Source of the DNA: Skermanella pratensis
Lineage (GTDB): Bacteria; Pseudomonadota; Alphaproteobacteria; Azospirillales; Azospirillaceae
DNA length: 64,000 bases
NCBI RefSeq assembly: GCF_008843145.1
Contig: NZ_CP030265.1
Location: forward strand, 5,387,001-5,451,000
Reading direction: 5' to 3'
Part shown: positions 36,242 to 43,627 of the stretch, piece after piece
Layout: each line of letters opens with the position of its first letter
Position numbering within the stretch: position 1 is the first letter of the stretch
The notes under the pieces: model-generated
Database searches by the model: none
Seen by the model: only the letters and a program-made list of their open reading frames with translations
Told to the model about the DNA's origin: nothing
Made by a program: the position numbers and the translations under genes

Positions 36242-36940
36242 GCGATCGAAAGCGCATTGCTCATTGATCTACCTGAAGCTTTGTCTTTTGAACGCATCTC
36301 TGTACATGTTCAGTCTTACTCCTTGCTTGCCCATTCCCAAAGCACCGAAGAATTTTACAGCGGACAACCCGCGAAGAAACATTGTTTCCTTAGGAATTTC
36401 TGACACAGAAACATCTCGAATGCAGTCAAAAGGTGAGGAACATCTTTATGTTCGTTAACTAGTTGTGGTTCTGGAGCCACATATAAGCGACTTGCTGACA
36501 AGAATTTCACTTTGGGGCTTGAGCATCCTTACCTACTCCGATATGGTTTCCTCACATACGGGTTAACCTGTTAGGTCGGAAGAGCAAAAGAGACCTGATT
36601 GGGACACCTCGATGAAGGAAACCCGCCCAAGACTTCTCCATCGCCGATCAGGAAACCACGGAGGTCAAATCGCAAACCAGAGTGCTTGTGATGCATAGTG
36701 CGGATATGACTTTTATAATAACGTGTATTACTTAAGTTAAACAATAAACATCAAATCCGCTCCAATCATCGTAAACAAAAAATTAGTAAATCGTCGATAG
36801 AACAGCATTCAATTCATGGTCAAACGACAGCGTTGTACCTGAGGAACTGAAGTCACACACCTTCACTGTAAATCAAATACCCCTCTTTCAAAGGTCGCAG
36901 TGCTCTAATCCGACCGAAACGCCTCGATCCGCGCGAATAT

Positions 36941-37113
36941 CAAAGGCGACGATCCGTGCGCCGCCTTCGATATCCGTACGGTAAAACCAAAAACCTTACG
37001 GATCGCTGCCTCTCCCGTACTGAAGTGACGGGTGCGGGGGAGTGGAGATTGGGGACCCGCCCTTGGGTCTTCCTGCTAGAGCATTACCCAGCCTGTCTCT
37101 AAGAGGCGAAATC
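36941..37113 (+). repeat. duplicated leader, copy 1
   Basis: Similar along its length to 37635-37812. Shared blocks are CCGCCTTCGA-ATCCG, GCTGCCTC-CCC / CCTGCCTCCCC, GGGTG-GGGGGAGTGGAGAT and CTGTCTCTAAGAGGC just before the GTG start. It supplies the TAAGAGG ribosome site of the first DUF4214 gene and probably its promoter. Confidence 0.75.
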
Positions 37114-37752
37114 GTGGCAACACTCGACGAAACCAAGACCAGCATCAACACGTGCTACGAGACTATTCTCCAGCGCATCCACTCCGACATCGAAGTCAAC
37201 AGCTGGACTACGCCGGTTAACTCGGGAGCTCTGACGCTCGATCGGGTCCGTGAGAGCTTTAACAACTCGCTAGAGGCTCAGAACGTCAACAGCGTGATCC
37301 GTCTGTATCAGGCGGCCTTCGGTCGCGTTCCGGACGTCAACTCCGGCCTGTCGATGGAGCGGATCGCCGACGGTTTCGTCAACTCTCGGGAGTTCATGGA
37401 CCGCTACGGCAGCAAGGATGTCACCCAGGCGTTCGTAACCTCGGCGTACTTCCAGGTTCTGGGGCGCGTCCCGGATGCGGGTGGCCTGGCGCACTGGACG
37501 ACCTCCGGCCTGAACGCCGCCAAGCGCAGCGAGGACTGCAGCGGCAACCTGTTCGAGTACGGCCCGCAGCCCCAGTCGCAGCCCGTCGGCCAGACCTTCA
37601 CACTCACTGACGGTGCGTTCCCTCGTGCGGATCTCCAAGGCGGCTATGCCGACACCGCCTTCGACATCCGCGCGGCGAAACTGACCCCCGCCTGGATGAT
37701 CCCTGCCTCCCCCGCATCGATGTCGACCGCGGGTGTGGGGGAGTGGAGATGA
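37114..37752 (+). CDS. truncated DUF4214 protein (tandem-duplicate head)
   Basis: 212 residues from a GTG with TAAGAGG upstream. Residues 1-165 match the start of the next gene's product: TCYETILQRIHSDIEVNSW / FFYEHILQRIPSAAEVASW, VIRLYQAAFGRVPD, FVTSAYFQVLGRVPDAGGLAHW, PVGQTFTLT. About 30 residues are missing in the middle. The last 45 or so residues (DGAFPRADLQGG to GVGEWR) are not protein-like: they are the second leader copy read through in frame. DUF4214 domains occur in type I-secreted surface proteins; without the C-terminal signal this form would not be secreted by that route. Likely a by-product of duplication, possibly still translated. Confidence 0.75.
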   Translation: MATLDETKTSINTCYETILQRIHSDIEVNSWTTPVNSGALTLDRVRESFNNSLEAQNVNSVIRLYQAAFGRVPDVNSGLSMERIADGFVNSREFMDRYGSKDVTQAFVTSAYFQVLGRVPDAGGLAHWTTSGLNAAKRSEDCSGNLFEYGPQPQSQPVGQTFTLTDGAFPRADLQGGYADTAFDIRAAKLTPAWMIPASPASMSTAGVGEWR

Positions 37753-37812
37753 AGACCCTCCCCGGGTCCTTCCGGTAAAGCTTTACCAAAACTGTCTCTA
37801 AGAGGCTCAATC
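37635..37812 (+). repeat. duplicated leader, copy 2
   Basis: Second copy of the 36941-37113 leader. It serves as coding sequence for the tail of the first DUF4214 gene, then as promoter/ribosome-site region (TCTAAGAGG before GTG 37813) of the large gene. Gap and base differences are scattered, so the duplication is not recent. Confidence 0.75.
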
Positions 37813-40803
37813 GTGGCTAATTCTGAAACTATCAACTTTTTCTACGAGCACATTCTCCAGCGGATCCCGTCCGCCGCCGAAGTCGCCAGCTGGGAAGCGC
37901 CGCTCAACTCGGGCGCTCTGAACATCGAGCAGGTCAAGGTGGCGTTCCTCAACTCGGCCGAGGCTCAGCACGTTCACGCGGTCGTCCGCCTGTACCAGGC
38001 GGCTTTCGGTCGCGTTCCCGACGAGGGCGGTCTGAAGTACTGGGTCAGCTCCGGCAAGTCGATGGGCGAGATCGCCGACGGCTTCGCCAATTCCCCGGAG
38101 TTCACCAACCGCTACGGCAGCAGCAACGTCAGCGAGGCGTTCGTCACCTCACTGTACTACAACGTGCTGGGCCGTGCTCCGGACGCCGGCGGACTGGTGG
38201 GCTGGACGAACTCCGGCCTGAGCGCCGCTCAGATCCTGGCCGGCTTCTCCGAATCGGCCGAGTTCAAGATCAAGACCACCACCGCAACCTACGTCTTCCT
38301 GGACAACGCCGCCAAGGGCGAGGAAAGCTACACGGGTGGTCTGTTCGACCGTATGCCGGCCCAGCCTCAGCCGGAGCCCGTTGGTCAGACCTTCACGCTC
38401 ACTCAGAGTGTGGATACCTTTGTCGGCAATGACGGTACTGACACGATCAATGGCCTGCTGAACATCGACGGCATCAACACGCTGAACGCCCTGGACAGCA
38501 TCGACGGCGGCAACGGTGTCGACACCCTGAACATTTCGATGGGCGGTGCCAATTCCGGACTTCCGGTTTCCGCCTCGATCAAGAACGTCGAGATCATCAA
38601 CCTGGTCAGCGACGGCGGTAAGCTGGGCGGGACCGGTGGCACCGTTGACGCTTCCCGTTTCGTCGGCGCCCAGCAGATCTGGCAGATCGACGCCGCGAAT
38701 AATGTCACCAAGCTGGCGTCCAGCACCACGGCGGGCTTCAAGGGCGTTGTCGCCGACGCCGCCGCGAACCTGAAGGTGTCCGCGGCTGCGACCGCTGCTT
38801 CGGTTTCGATCGCTCTCGACAATGTCATTGGTGACGGTAACAACGTCTCCCGACTGTCGGTCGACGGCGCCGCGCTGAACAACGTCGCGATTTCCGGTTC
38901 GCTCGCCCCGACGGAAGAGGGTGAGGACGAAGCCTCCCTCACGCTGGGTGTGACGGTTGGCAAGGATGCGAGCGGCAAGGACCTGAGCACGCTGACGGTC
39001 AACACCTCGGTCGACACTTCCCTGAACGTCACCGGCGCAATCACCACCCTCGCCGCCGGCGAAAGCACTGGCGGGATCACCTACGCCGGCGCCCCCACCG
39101 TGTCGAGCATCACGACCGGTTCCGGGAACGATGACGTTTCGATCGGTTTTGCGACGGCCAAGGCGACCAGCACTGTCGCTGCGAAAGACGCTTTTGTTTA
39201 CACCGCCAACGGCGACGATCTGATTACCGTCAACACCACCGGCTCCGGTACGACCAAGGTGGATGGTGGCCACGGCGATAACACCTTCGTGGTCGGTGCT
39301 AATGCCGATGTTGACGCCAAGCTGGAAGTGATCAGCGGCGACGGTATCGACACCGTCAGCATTCTGGGGCGTAGCGGAACGGTCGACGTCAGTGTCGGAA
39401 AGGGCAATGACAACGTGACGATCGGTTCTGGTTACAAGACCATTACCGTCAATGCCGGCGAGGGCAACGATATCGTCCACGTCATGGACGCTGACCATGA
39501 AGGCTATCGTTCGCTGACCGACAAGGATGTTCTGGACGGCGGCGAAGGGATTGACACCATCGTGGTCGGGGCGTCGGCGATGGTTAACTCGGGCGACTAT
39601 GATCGACTCGCGAACCTGACCACCTTTGAACACCTGCGGTTCGTAGGCCCCATCGGCACCGAGGAAGTGGCACTCGATGCGGCTGAACTCAGGAACTTCT
39701 CGCAGATCGAAGTGACCGGTCAGTACATCGGCGATGGCAACGAAGGAGTGTCTGTCGCCTCCTACGTCAAGAACGTGTCGGCCGACCAGACTATCGTCGT
39801 CTACGGCAATGAGGGTTTCGGCCCGGGATCTTTCGGCCTAGCTCACGTCTTCGCCGAAGGCTACGACACCGATGCTATTGACTACAATGCCGCGGCGGGC
39901 GTGCTGAACTTGAAGGTTCAGGACAGCGTCTCAGGCATTGGTGTTTTTGCCAAGTCCGTGAACCTGACCGTGGAAGCCACCACTGAAGGCGGTATGGTTG
40001 CGGCTGTCATCGGCAACGTTGAAGGCAACACCACCTCCATCAAGAGCGATATCGACAGCGCTACTATCAACCTTGTGAGCACCGTCGATGCCGAAACCGA
40101 GATCTCCCATGTGGCACAGGCTTGGGTGCAGTCTGCCGATGCCGGGACAGGCTTTACCAGCCTGACCATCAAAGGCACTGGTTCGGCATGGGTAGACAAC
40201 CAGGATGGTAAGCTCACCTCGATCGACGCCTCGCAACTGGGCGGCACCGACTCGGATGGCACACCGTTCGGCGGGCTCTCGTTCAATGGCGAGGCGTCTG
40301 TCAAAGAAAACATCAAGCTGGGCAGCGGCATCGACGACCTCACCATCTCTTCCCGTGCCGGCAATGCCAGCCTGGACAAGATGGACACCATAACCGGCTT
40401 CAAGCTGGTCATGAACGAGGACGGGACCGACTTCGCCGTGGGTTCGGATAGGTTTAAGCTAAACTTTGGTGAGTACGTTAACCTGGATGCCGAAGGCGAT
40501 GATCTCCCAGGGGACGAGTACTGGAGCACCGACGGGTTCCAGACCTCTGCCACCAAGTTCGTGGCGTACACGTTCAACAGCGCGCCTACGAGCCTGGGTG
40601 CGGCCCTGAACACCGTGTCTGCACTGACGGAAAAGGCTGTCGTCTTCAAGTATGGCAATGACAGCTATATTTACGCCGAGAACGAGACCGGCGGCACAGT
40701 GAACGGCAACTTCGAGGCGTCTGACATGCTGGTCAAGCTGGTCGGCATCACCGACGTGGATGCACTCGCCAAGGCAGCTTCTCTGAGCTTCCTGAACGAC
40801 TAA
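37813..40803 (+). CDS. large DUF4214/RTX-like secreted surface protein
   Basis: 996 residues, GTG start with TAAGAGG. DUF4214 repeats occupy about residues 1-165 (VVRLYQAAFGRVPDEGGLKYW, LYYNVLGRAPDAGGLVGWTNSG). From about 200 to the end is an acidic Thr/Ser/Asp/Gly-rich beta-solenoid-like region. It includes RTX-type Ca-binding patterns (TFVGNDGTDTINGLLN, SIDGGNGVDTLNIS, VGKGNDNVTIGSG, NAGEGNDIVHV, LDGGEGIDTIVVG). No N-terminal signal peptide; the C terminus (LVKLVGITDVDALAKAASLSFLND) is compatible with a type I secretion signal. Cysteine is absent or nearly so, usual for RTX and S-layer proteins. Followed by two hairpins. Probably a surface-layer or adhesin-type protein; no T1SS genes are in the window. 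Confidence 0.85.
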   Translation: MANSETINFFYEHILQRIPSAAEVASWEAPLNSGALNIEQVKVAFLNSAEAQHVHAVVRLYQAAFGRVPDEGGLKYWVSSGKSMGEIADGFANSPEFTNRYGSSNVSEAFVTSLYYNVLGRAPDAGGLVGWTNSGLSAAQILAGFSESAEFKIKTTTATYVFLDNAAKGEESYTGGLFDRMPAQPQPEPVGQTFTLTQSVDTFVGNDGTDTINGLLNIDGINTLNALDSIDGGNGVDTLNISMGGANSGLPVSASIKNVEIINLVSDGGKLGGTGGTVDASRFVGAQQIWQIDAANNVTKLASSTTAGFKGVVADAAANLKVSAAATAASVSIALDNVIGDGNNVSRLSVDGAALNNVAISGSLAPTEEGEDEASLTLGVTVGKDASGKDLSTLTVNTSVDTSLNVTGAITTLAAGESTGGITYAGAPTVSSITTGSGNDDVSIGFATAKATSTVAAKDAFVYTANGDDLITVNTTGSGTTKVDGGHGDNTFVVGANADVDAKLEVISGDGIDTVSILGRSGTVDVSVGKGNDNVTIGSGYKTITVNAGEGNDIVHVMDADHEGYRSLTDKDVLDGGEGIDTIVVGASAMVNSGDYDRLANLTTFEHLRFVGPIGTEEVALDAAELRNFSQIEVTGQYIGDGNEGVSVASYVKNVSADQTIVVYGNEGFGPGSFGLAHVFAEGYDTDAIDYNAAAGVLNLKVQDSVSGIGVFAKSVNLTVEATTEGGMVAAVIGNVEGNTTSIKSDIDSATINLVSTVDAETEISHVAQAWVQSADAGTGFTSLTIKGTGSAWVDNQDGKLTSIDASQLGGTDSDGTPFGGLSFNGEASVKENIKLGSGIDDLTISSRAGNASLDKMDTITGFKLVMNEDGTDFAVGSDRFKLNFGEYVNLDAEGDDLPGDEYWSTDGFQTSATKFVAYTFNSAPTSLGAALNTVSALTEKAVVFKYGNDSYIYAENETGGTVNGNFEASDMLVKLVGITDVDALAKAASLSFLND

Positions 40804-40816
40804 TCTGATCATCGGG

Positions 40817-40850
40817 AAGGGCGCTGTGAAAGAACAATTGCAGCGCCCTT
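40817..40850 (+). terminator. hairpin after the large DUF4214 gene
   Basis: Perfect 10-bp stem AAGGGCGCTG / CAGCGCCCTT with a 14-base loop, 13 bases after the stop. Followed by TTCAG, a poor T-run; probably a 3' stabiliser or first half of a tandem terminator with the hairpin at 40866. Confidence 0.6.
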
Positions 40851-40865
40851 TCAGATCCGGAACTG

Positions 40866-40895
40866 AAAGGGCCTCGTGAAGACGGGGCCCTTTTT
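40866..40895 (+). terminator. intrinsic terminator
   Basis: AAAGGGCC ... GGGCCCTTTTT stem with TTTTTC following: a standard Rho-independent terminator. It lies only 15 bases before the ATG of the oxygenase gene, so that gene is either read by leak-through or from a promoter inside this short gap. Confidence 0.8.
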
Positions 40896-40909
40896 CACGA
40901 AGGCCAATC

Positions 40910-41491
40910 ATGCAAGTCGTGCACAAGGATCTCTTTCCGACACGTCTCTGGATATTCAATCTGGAGGAGCTGTTGCCGCGGTTCGATGCTTGGCAGGAGC
41001 AAATCCTCGCATGGCGGCATGCTGATCCTGTTCCGGCAGGTCGTTCCAACCGCAAGGGATGGAATAGCCAGAAGTCACTTTTCTCCGAAAGCGCGTTTGC
41101 GTCGCTCAAGGAGGCCGCGAGCGCAGGCTTCAGCCATGCCTTCCGAGACATGCAACTCTCCTCGGACGTACGGTTCCGTCTGGAAGCATGGGTTAACCTT
41201 CATGATCCCGGAGGATTCAACACTCTACATGCGCATCCCGGGGTCCTGCTGTGCGGATGCTTTTACCTTCAAGTGCCGGAAGGTGCCGGCCCGATAGTCT
41301 TCCGGGACCCCCGCCCAGGTGTGGTGCTCACACCTTTCAATGGGAAGGGGATTCATTGCGGTGGTGATGTGTCGGTACGTCCGGGGCCAAGTCAACTGAT
41401 CGTGTTTCCGAACTGGCTTGAGCATCGGGTGGAGCCGAACGATGGGGCGGAACCCAGGATTTCCATAGCCATGAATGCGCTTGCAGCCTGA
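40910..41491 (+). CDS. 2OG-Fe(II) oxygenase-like protein (TIGR02466-type)
   Basis: 193 residues. Double-stranded beta-helix oxygenase signature: NTLHAHPGVLLCGCFYLQVPEGAGPIVFRDPR gives the H-x-H/first iron ligand region. FPNWLEHRVEPNDG gives the distal His, and RISIAMN gives the 2-oxoglutarate-binding Arg. The N terminus LFPTRLWIFNLEEL is typical of this family. Predicted to use Fe(II) and 2-oxoglutarate to hydroxylate a substrate. The position right after the RTX protein suggests that protein, or a component of its export, could be modified (inference). Confidence 0.8.
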   Translation: MQVVHKDLFPTRLWIFNLEELLPRFDAWQEQILAWRHADPVPAGRSNRKGWNSQKSLFSESAFASLKEAASAGFSHAFRDMQLSSDVRFRLEAWVNLHDPGGFNTLHAHPGVLLCGCFYLQVPEGAGPIVFRDPRPGVVLTPFNGKGIHCGGDVSVRPGPSQLIVFPNWLEHRVEPNDGAEPRISIAMNALAA

Positions 41492-41526
41492 CCTTCCTCA
41501 ATTCCTCTGAGAGTAAGCCCTTTGCC

Positions 41527-41853
41527 ATGGTTCCTCCTCCTCAACCGAACGTGGCCCATGACGCGGGCGACCTCCGCAAGGAGGCTGGCCTCTGGATCAA
41601 GTCGCTCCGCAGGGCAGCGGGTCTCTCACAGCGCCAACTCGCCCAGGCAGCGGGGGTCTACTACTACACGACCATCGCGCAGATCGAGGCGGGCAAGCTG
41701 CGTATCCAGCCGGACCGCTACGAAGCCTTCGCCCAGGCGCTGGGCGTCGCCGATACCCAAGCCTTCGTCAAGCAGCTCATGAGCTACTACGACCCGGTCA
41801 CCCACAAGGCTCTGTTCGGCGACGAGCGGGGCGACGAGAAGGTCGAGGACTGA
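41527..41853 (+). CDS. XRE-family helix-turn-helix protein (paralog of 35607-35906)
   Basis: 108 residues. HTH at about residues 36-64 (LSQRQLAQAAGVYYYTTIAQIEAGKLRIQ). Shares with the earlier paralog the DLRKEAG..IKSLRRAAGLSQ opening, the A.ALGV spacing and the C-terminal YYDPVTHKALFG motif. Located 35 bases after the oxygenase gene. Ends with an acidic tail (DERGDEKVED). Probably a local transcription regulator; target not evident. Confidence 0.85.
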   Translation: MVPPPQPNVAHDAGDLRKEAGLWIKSLRRAAGLSQRQLAQAAGVYYYTTIAQIEAGKLRIQPDRYEAFAQALGVADTQAFVKQLMSYYDPVTHKALFGDERGDEKVED

Positions 41854-41888
41854 CCCGCCCCGCAGCAAGGGACCATCGAACCGACCCC

Positions 41889-42848
41889 ATGACCACACGC
41901 CTCCTTCCGCAGCAGCCCGCCCCGGTTACCCGGCGCGACGCCGCCCTCACCGCGCGTTTCCTCCTGCCCGCGTCCGAGGCCCTGGAGGAGTTGTTCCTGG
42001 ATCTGCGTGCGGAAACGGATCGGCTTCTGGGTCCGGCGATGGGGGCGCGATACGGCAAACCCTATCCGCTCGGCTGCTGCCGGGAGATAACCCAGGACGT
42101 GCTGGGCCGGCTCGGCGGCGTGCTGGCGAAACCCGATCACCGCGGCGCCCGGGCCCTGAGCGCCTTCCTGGCTGCCGGAGGCGCCGGCCGCTGCGTCTGG
42201 GGCGCCCTGCGGGGCCGATACTTCCAGACCGCCCTTCAGTTCGGCGGGCTCTATGTGGACGTCGCCAACGACACGGTGACCGTGACCAAGCCCAAGGTGG
42301 AAATCCTTCCCCTGGAAGAGGCCGGGCTGGAAGCGGTTCGCGGTGCCGAGCATTTCGCCGAGATCGCCGACGCTTATTGGGGGATGCGGATCGTCGCCAA
42401 CCACGCCTTGCCGTCCCTGGCGCCGCTCCTGCCGATGATCGGCGTGATTCCCGGCCGAGCGCCCGTGCTGCATTCGGCGACCCGCTACATGACCGAACTT
42501 TTCCGCCAGGACGGGTTCGCCCGCTCCGAGGCATGGTTGACCAACGGGCCGGTGCCTCCTGCCGAGGTGGTGGAGGCGCTGCGCGCCCGCTGCCCCGAGG
42601 ACCTGCTGACCGCCGATCCCCATACCGGCGTGAGGGCCGCCGTCGCCGCTTGCCGATCCGCCCGGGCCGCGGGATTGGCCGCCAGCGCGGAATGGCGCGA
42701 CGCCCGCGTCAGGGACTTCCTCCGCATATTCCCTGTCCAGCCGGACCCATCGCCGGACGGAGCGTCAAGCTCCGCCCTGAACATCGTCTGGAAAGCCGAT
42801 CCCGGCGGACGCCGGCACCAGCGCCGGCATCGGCAGGACGCCAATTGA
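41889..42848 (+). CDS. protein of unknown function, 319 residues
   Basis: No family recognised. The sequence is soluble, without signal peptide or membrane segments. It includes ALEELFLDLRAETDRLLGPAMGARYG, a PYPLGCCREITQDVLGRL segment and a beta-rich middle (YFQTALQFGGLYVDVANDTVTVTKPKVEILPL). An AEIADAYWGMRIVANHALPSLAPLLPM helix region follows. The C terminus is basic (GGRRHQRRHRQDAN). Starts 35 bases after the HTH gene and is followed 37 bases later by the VanZ-like gene, so it probably belongs to the same accessory unit. Codon use is that of the chromosome, and length and coding quality make it a real gene. Confidence 0.75.
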   Translation: MTTRLLPQQPAPVTRRDAALTARFLLPASEALEELFLDLRAETDRLLGPAMGARYGKPYPLGCCREITQDVLGRLGGVLAKPDHRGARALSAFLAAGGAGRCVWGALRGRYFQTALQFGGLYVDVANDTVTVTKPKVEILPLEEAGLEAVRGAEHFAEIADAYWGMRIVANHALPSLAPLLPMIGVIPGRAPVLHSATRYMTELFRQDGFARSEAWLTNGPVPPAEVVEALRARCPEDLLTADPHTGVRAAVAACRSARAAGLAASAEWRDARVRDFLRIFPVQPDPSPDGASSSALNIVWKADPGGRRHQRRHRQDAN

Positions 42849-42885
42849 TCCGACGACCCCCTCCCTCCCCACGACGGGTTGACCG

Positions 42886-43218
42886 ATGCCCCTTCCACTC
42901 CTGATCGCCGCGTGGTGCGCCTTCGCCCTGGCCGTCACGGCCGGCTGCCTCGTGCCGGCCGACCGGCTGCCCGCCCGCCTGCCGAACGACAAGCTGCTTC
43001 ACCTGCTGTCCTATGCGGCGCTGGGGCTGCCGGTCGCGGCTCTGGCGTCCACTTCCGGGCAGGCCGCCGCCGGCGTGGCGGCCCTGCTGCTCGCCGGCCT
43101 GGCGATCGAGGTCGCCCAGCACTTCGTTCCCGGCCGCTCCTTCTGCGTCCGCGACCTGGCCGCCAACGCGGCGGGGGTGCTGATCGGCACGCTGGCCGGC
43201 TTGCCCGTGACGCTCTGA
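42886..43218 (+). CDS. VanZ-like membrane protein
   Basis: 110 residues, three to four membrane segments. VanZ-family pattern DKLLHLLSYAALGL ... IEVAQHFVPGRSFCVRDLAANAAGVLIG is clear. Small inner-membrane protein; in other bacteria VanZ homologs affect envelope/antibiotic phenotypes, but the biochemical role is unknown. The stop is followed in the same frame by a DUF4214 remnant. Confidence 0.8.
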   Translation: MPLPLLIAAWCAFALAVTAGCLVPADRLPARLPNDKLLHLLSYAALGLPVAALASTSGQAAAGVAALLLAGLAIEVAQHFVPGRSFCVRDLAANAAGVLIGTLAGLPVTL

Positions 43219-43224
43219 CCGTAA

Positions 43225-43623
43225 CGCCTCCAGTCCCAGTCACCCCCGAGACGAACCTGGGTCGGGCAGGCCGAGGCCGGACAGGAGCCCGTTTCCATCG
43301 CCTCCGCGTTCCTGGATTCGCAGGAGTTCCGGGACCGGTACGGTACCGATCCGCAGCCGGATTTCCTGGTTCCGCTGCTCTACCGGAACGCCTTCGGACG
43401 CGAGCCCGAGCCGGAGGGGCTGGCGTCGTGGACGGCGCCGATTCAGGCGGGCCTGTCTCCGGCCGGCCTGCTCCATGCCATAGCCCTGCGCCCCGAGGCG
43501 AGGCTCCACATCGGGACCGCCGCGGACGAGTACTGGTACGTCCGAGGCGGCCTCATCCACTCCCCGAAGAAACCAACGCGCCGACGACGGGTTACCCAGG
43601 CTGATACCGCAGTTCCGAGGTGA
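43225..43623 (+). pseudogene. DUF4214 gene remnant
   Basis: An open frame without any plausible start codon after the TAA at 43222. It encodes ASAFLDSQEFRDRYG, then FLVPLLYRNAFGREPEPEGLASW and LLHAIALRPEA. These correspond to the FANSPEFTNRYG / LYYNVLGRAPDAGGLVGW / ILAGFSESAEF region of the large protein at 37813. Probably a third, decayed DUF4214 copy. Confidence 0.7.
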
Positions 43624-43627
43624 CCTC

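Larger units (their letters stand above)
35907..37113. other. 1.2-kb AT-rich non-coding region upstream of DUF4214 genes
   Basis: No convincing gene; the longest frame (36069-36458) crosses a palindrome and has no coding character. Contains a 27-bp perfect inverted repeat at 36168-36241, an AT-rich stretch at 36700-36800 and the first copy of a duplicated leader from 36941. Probably the long promoter and 5' leader of the secreted DUF4214 proteins, in acquired DNA. Confidence 0.6.

Noticed and set aside
36069-36458. 129-residue plus-strand frame
   Set aside because: Runs through the 27-bp palindrome and has no coding character or ribosome site.
38400-40800. Repeat-rich Asp/Gly/Thr coding region as a CRISPR or DNA repeat array
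   Set aside because: Repetition is at protein level (RTX-like); there are no direct DNA repeats with regular spacers. No CRISPR array was found in the window.
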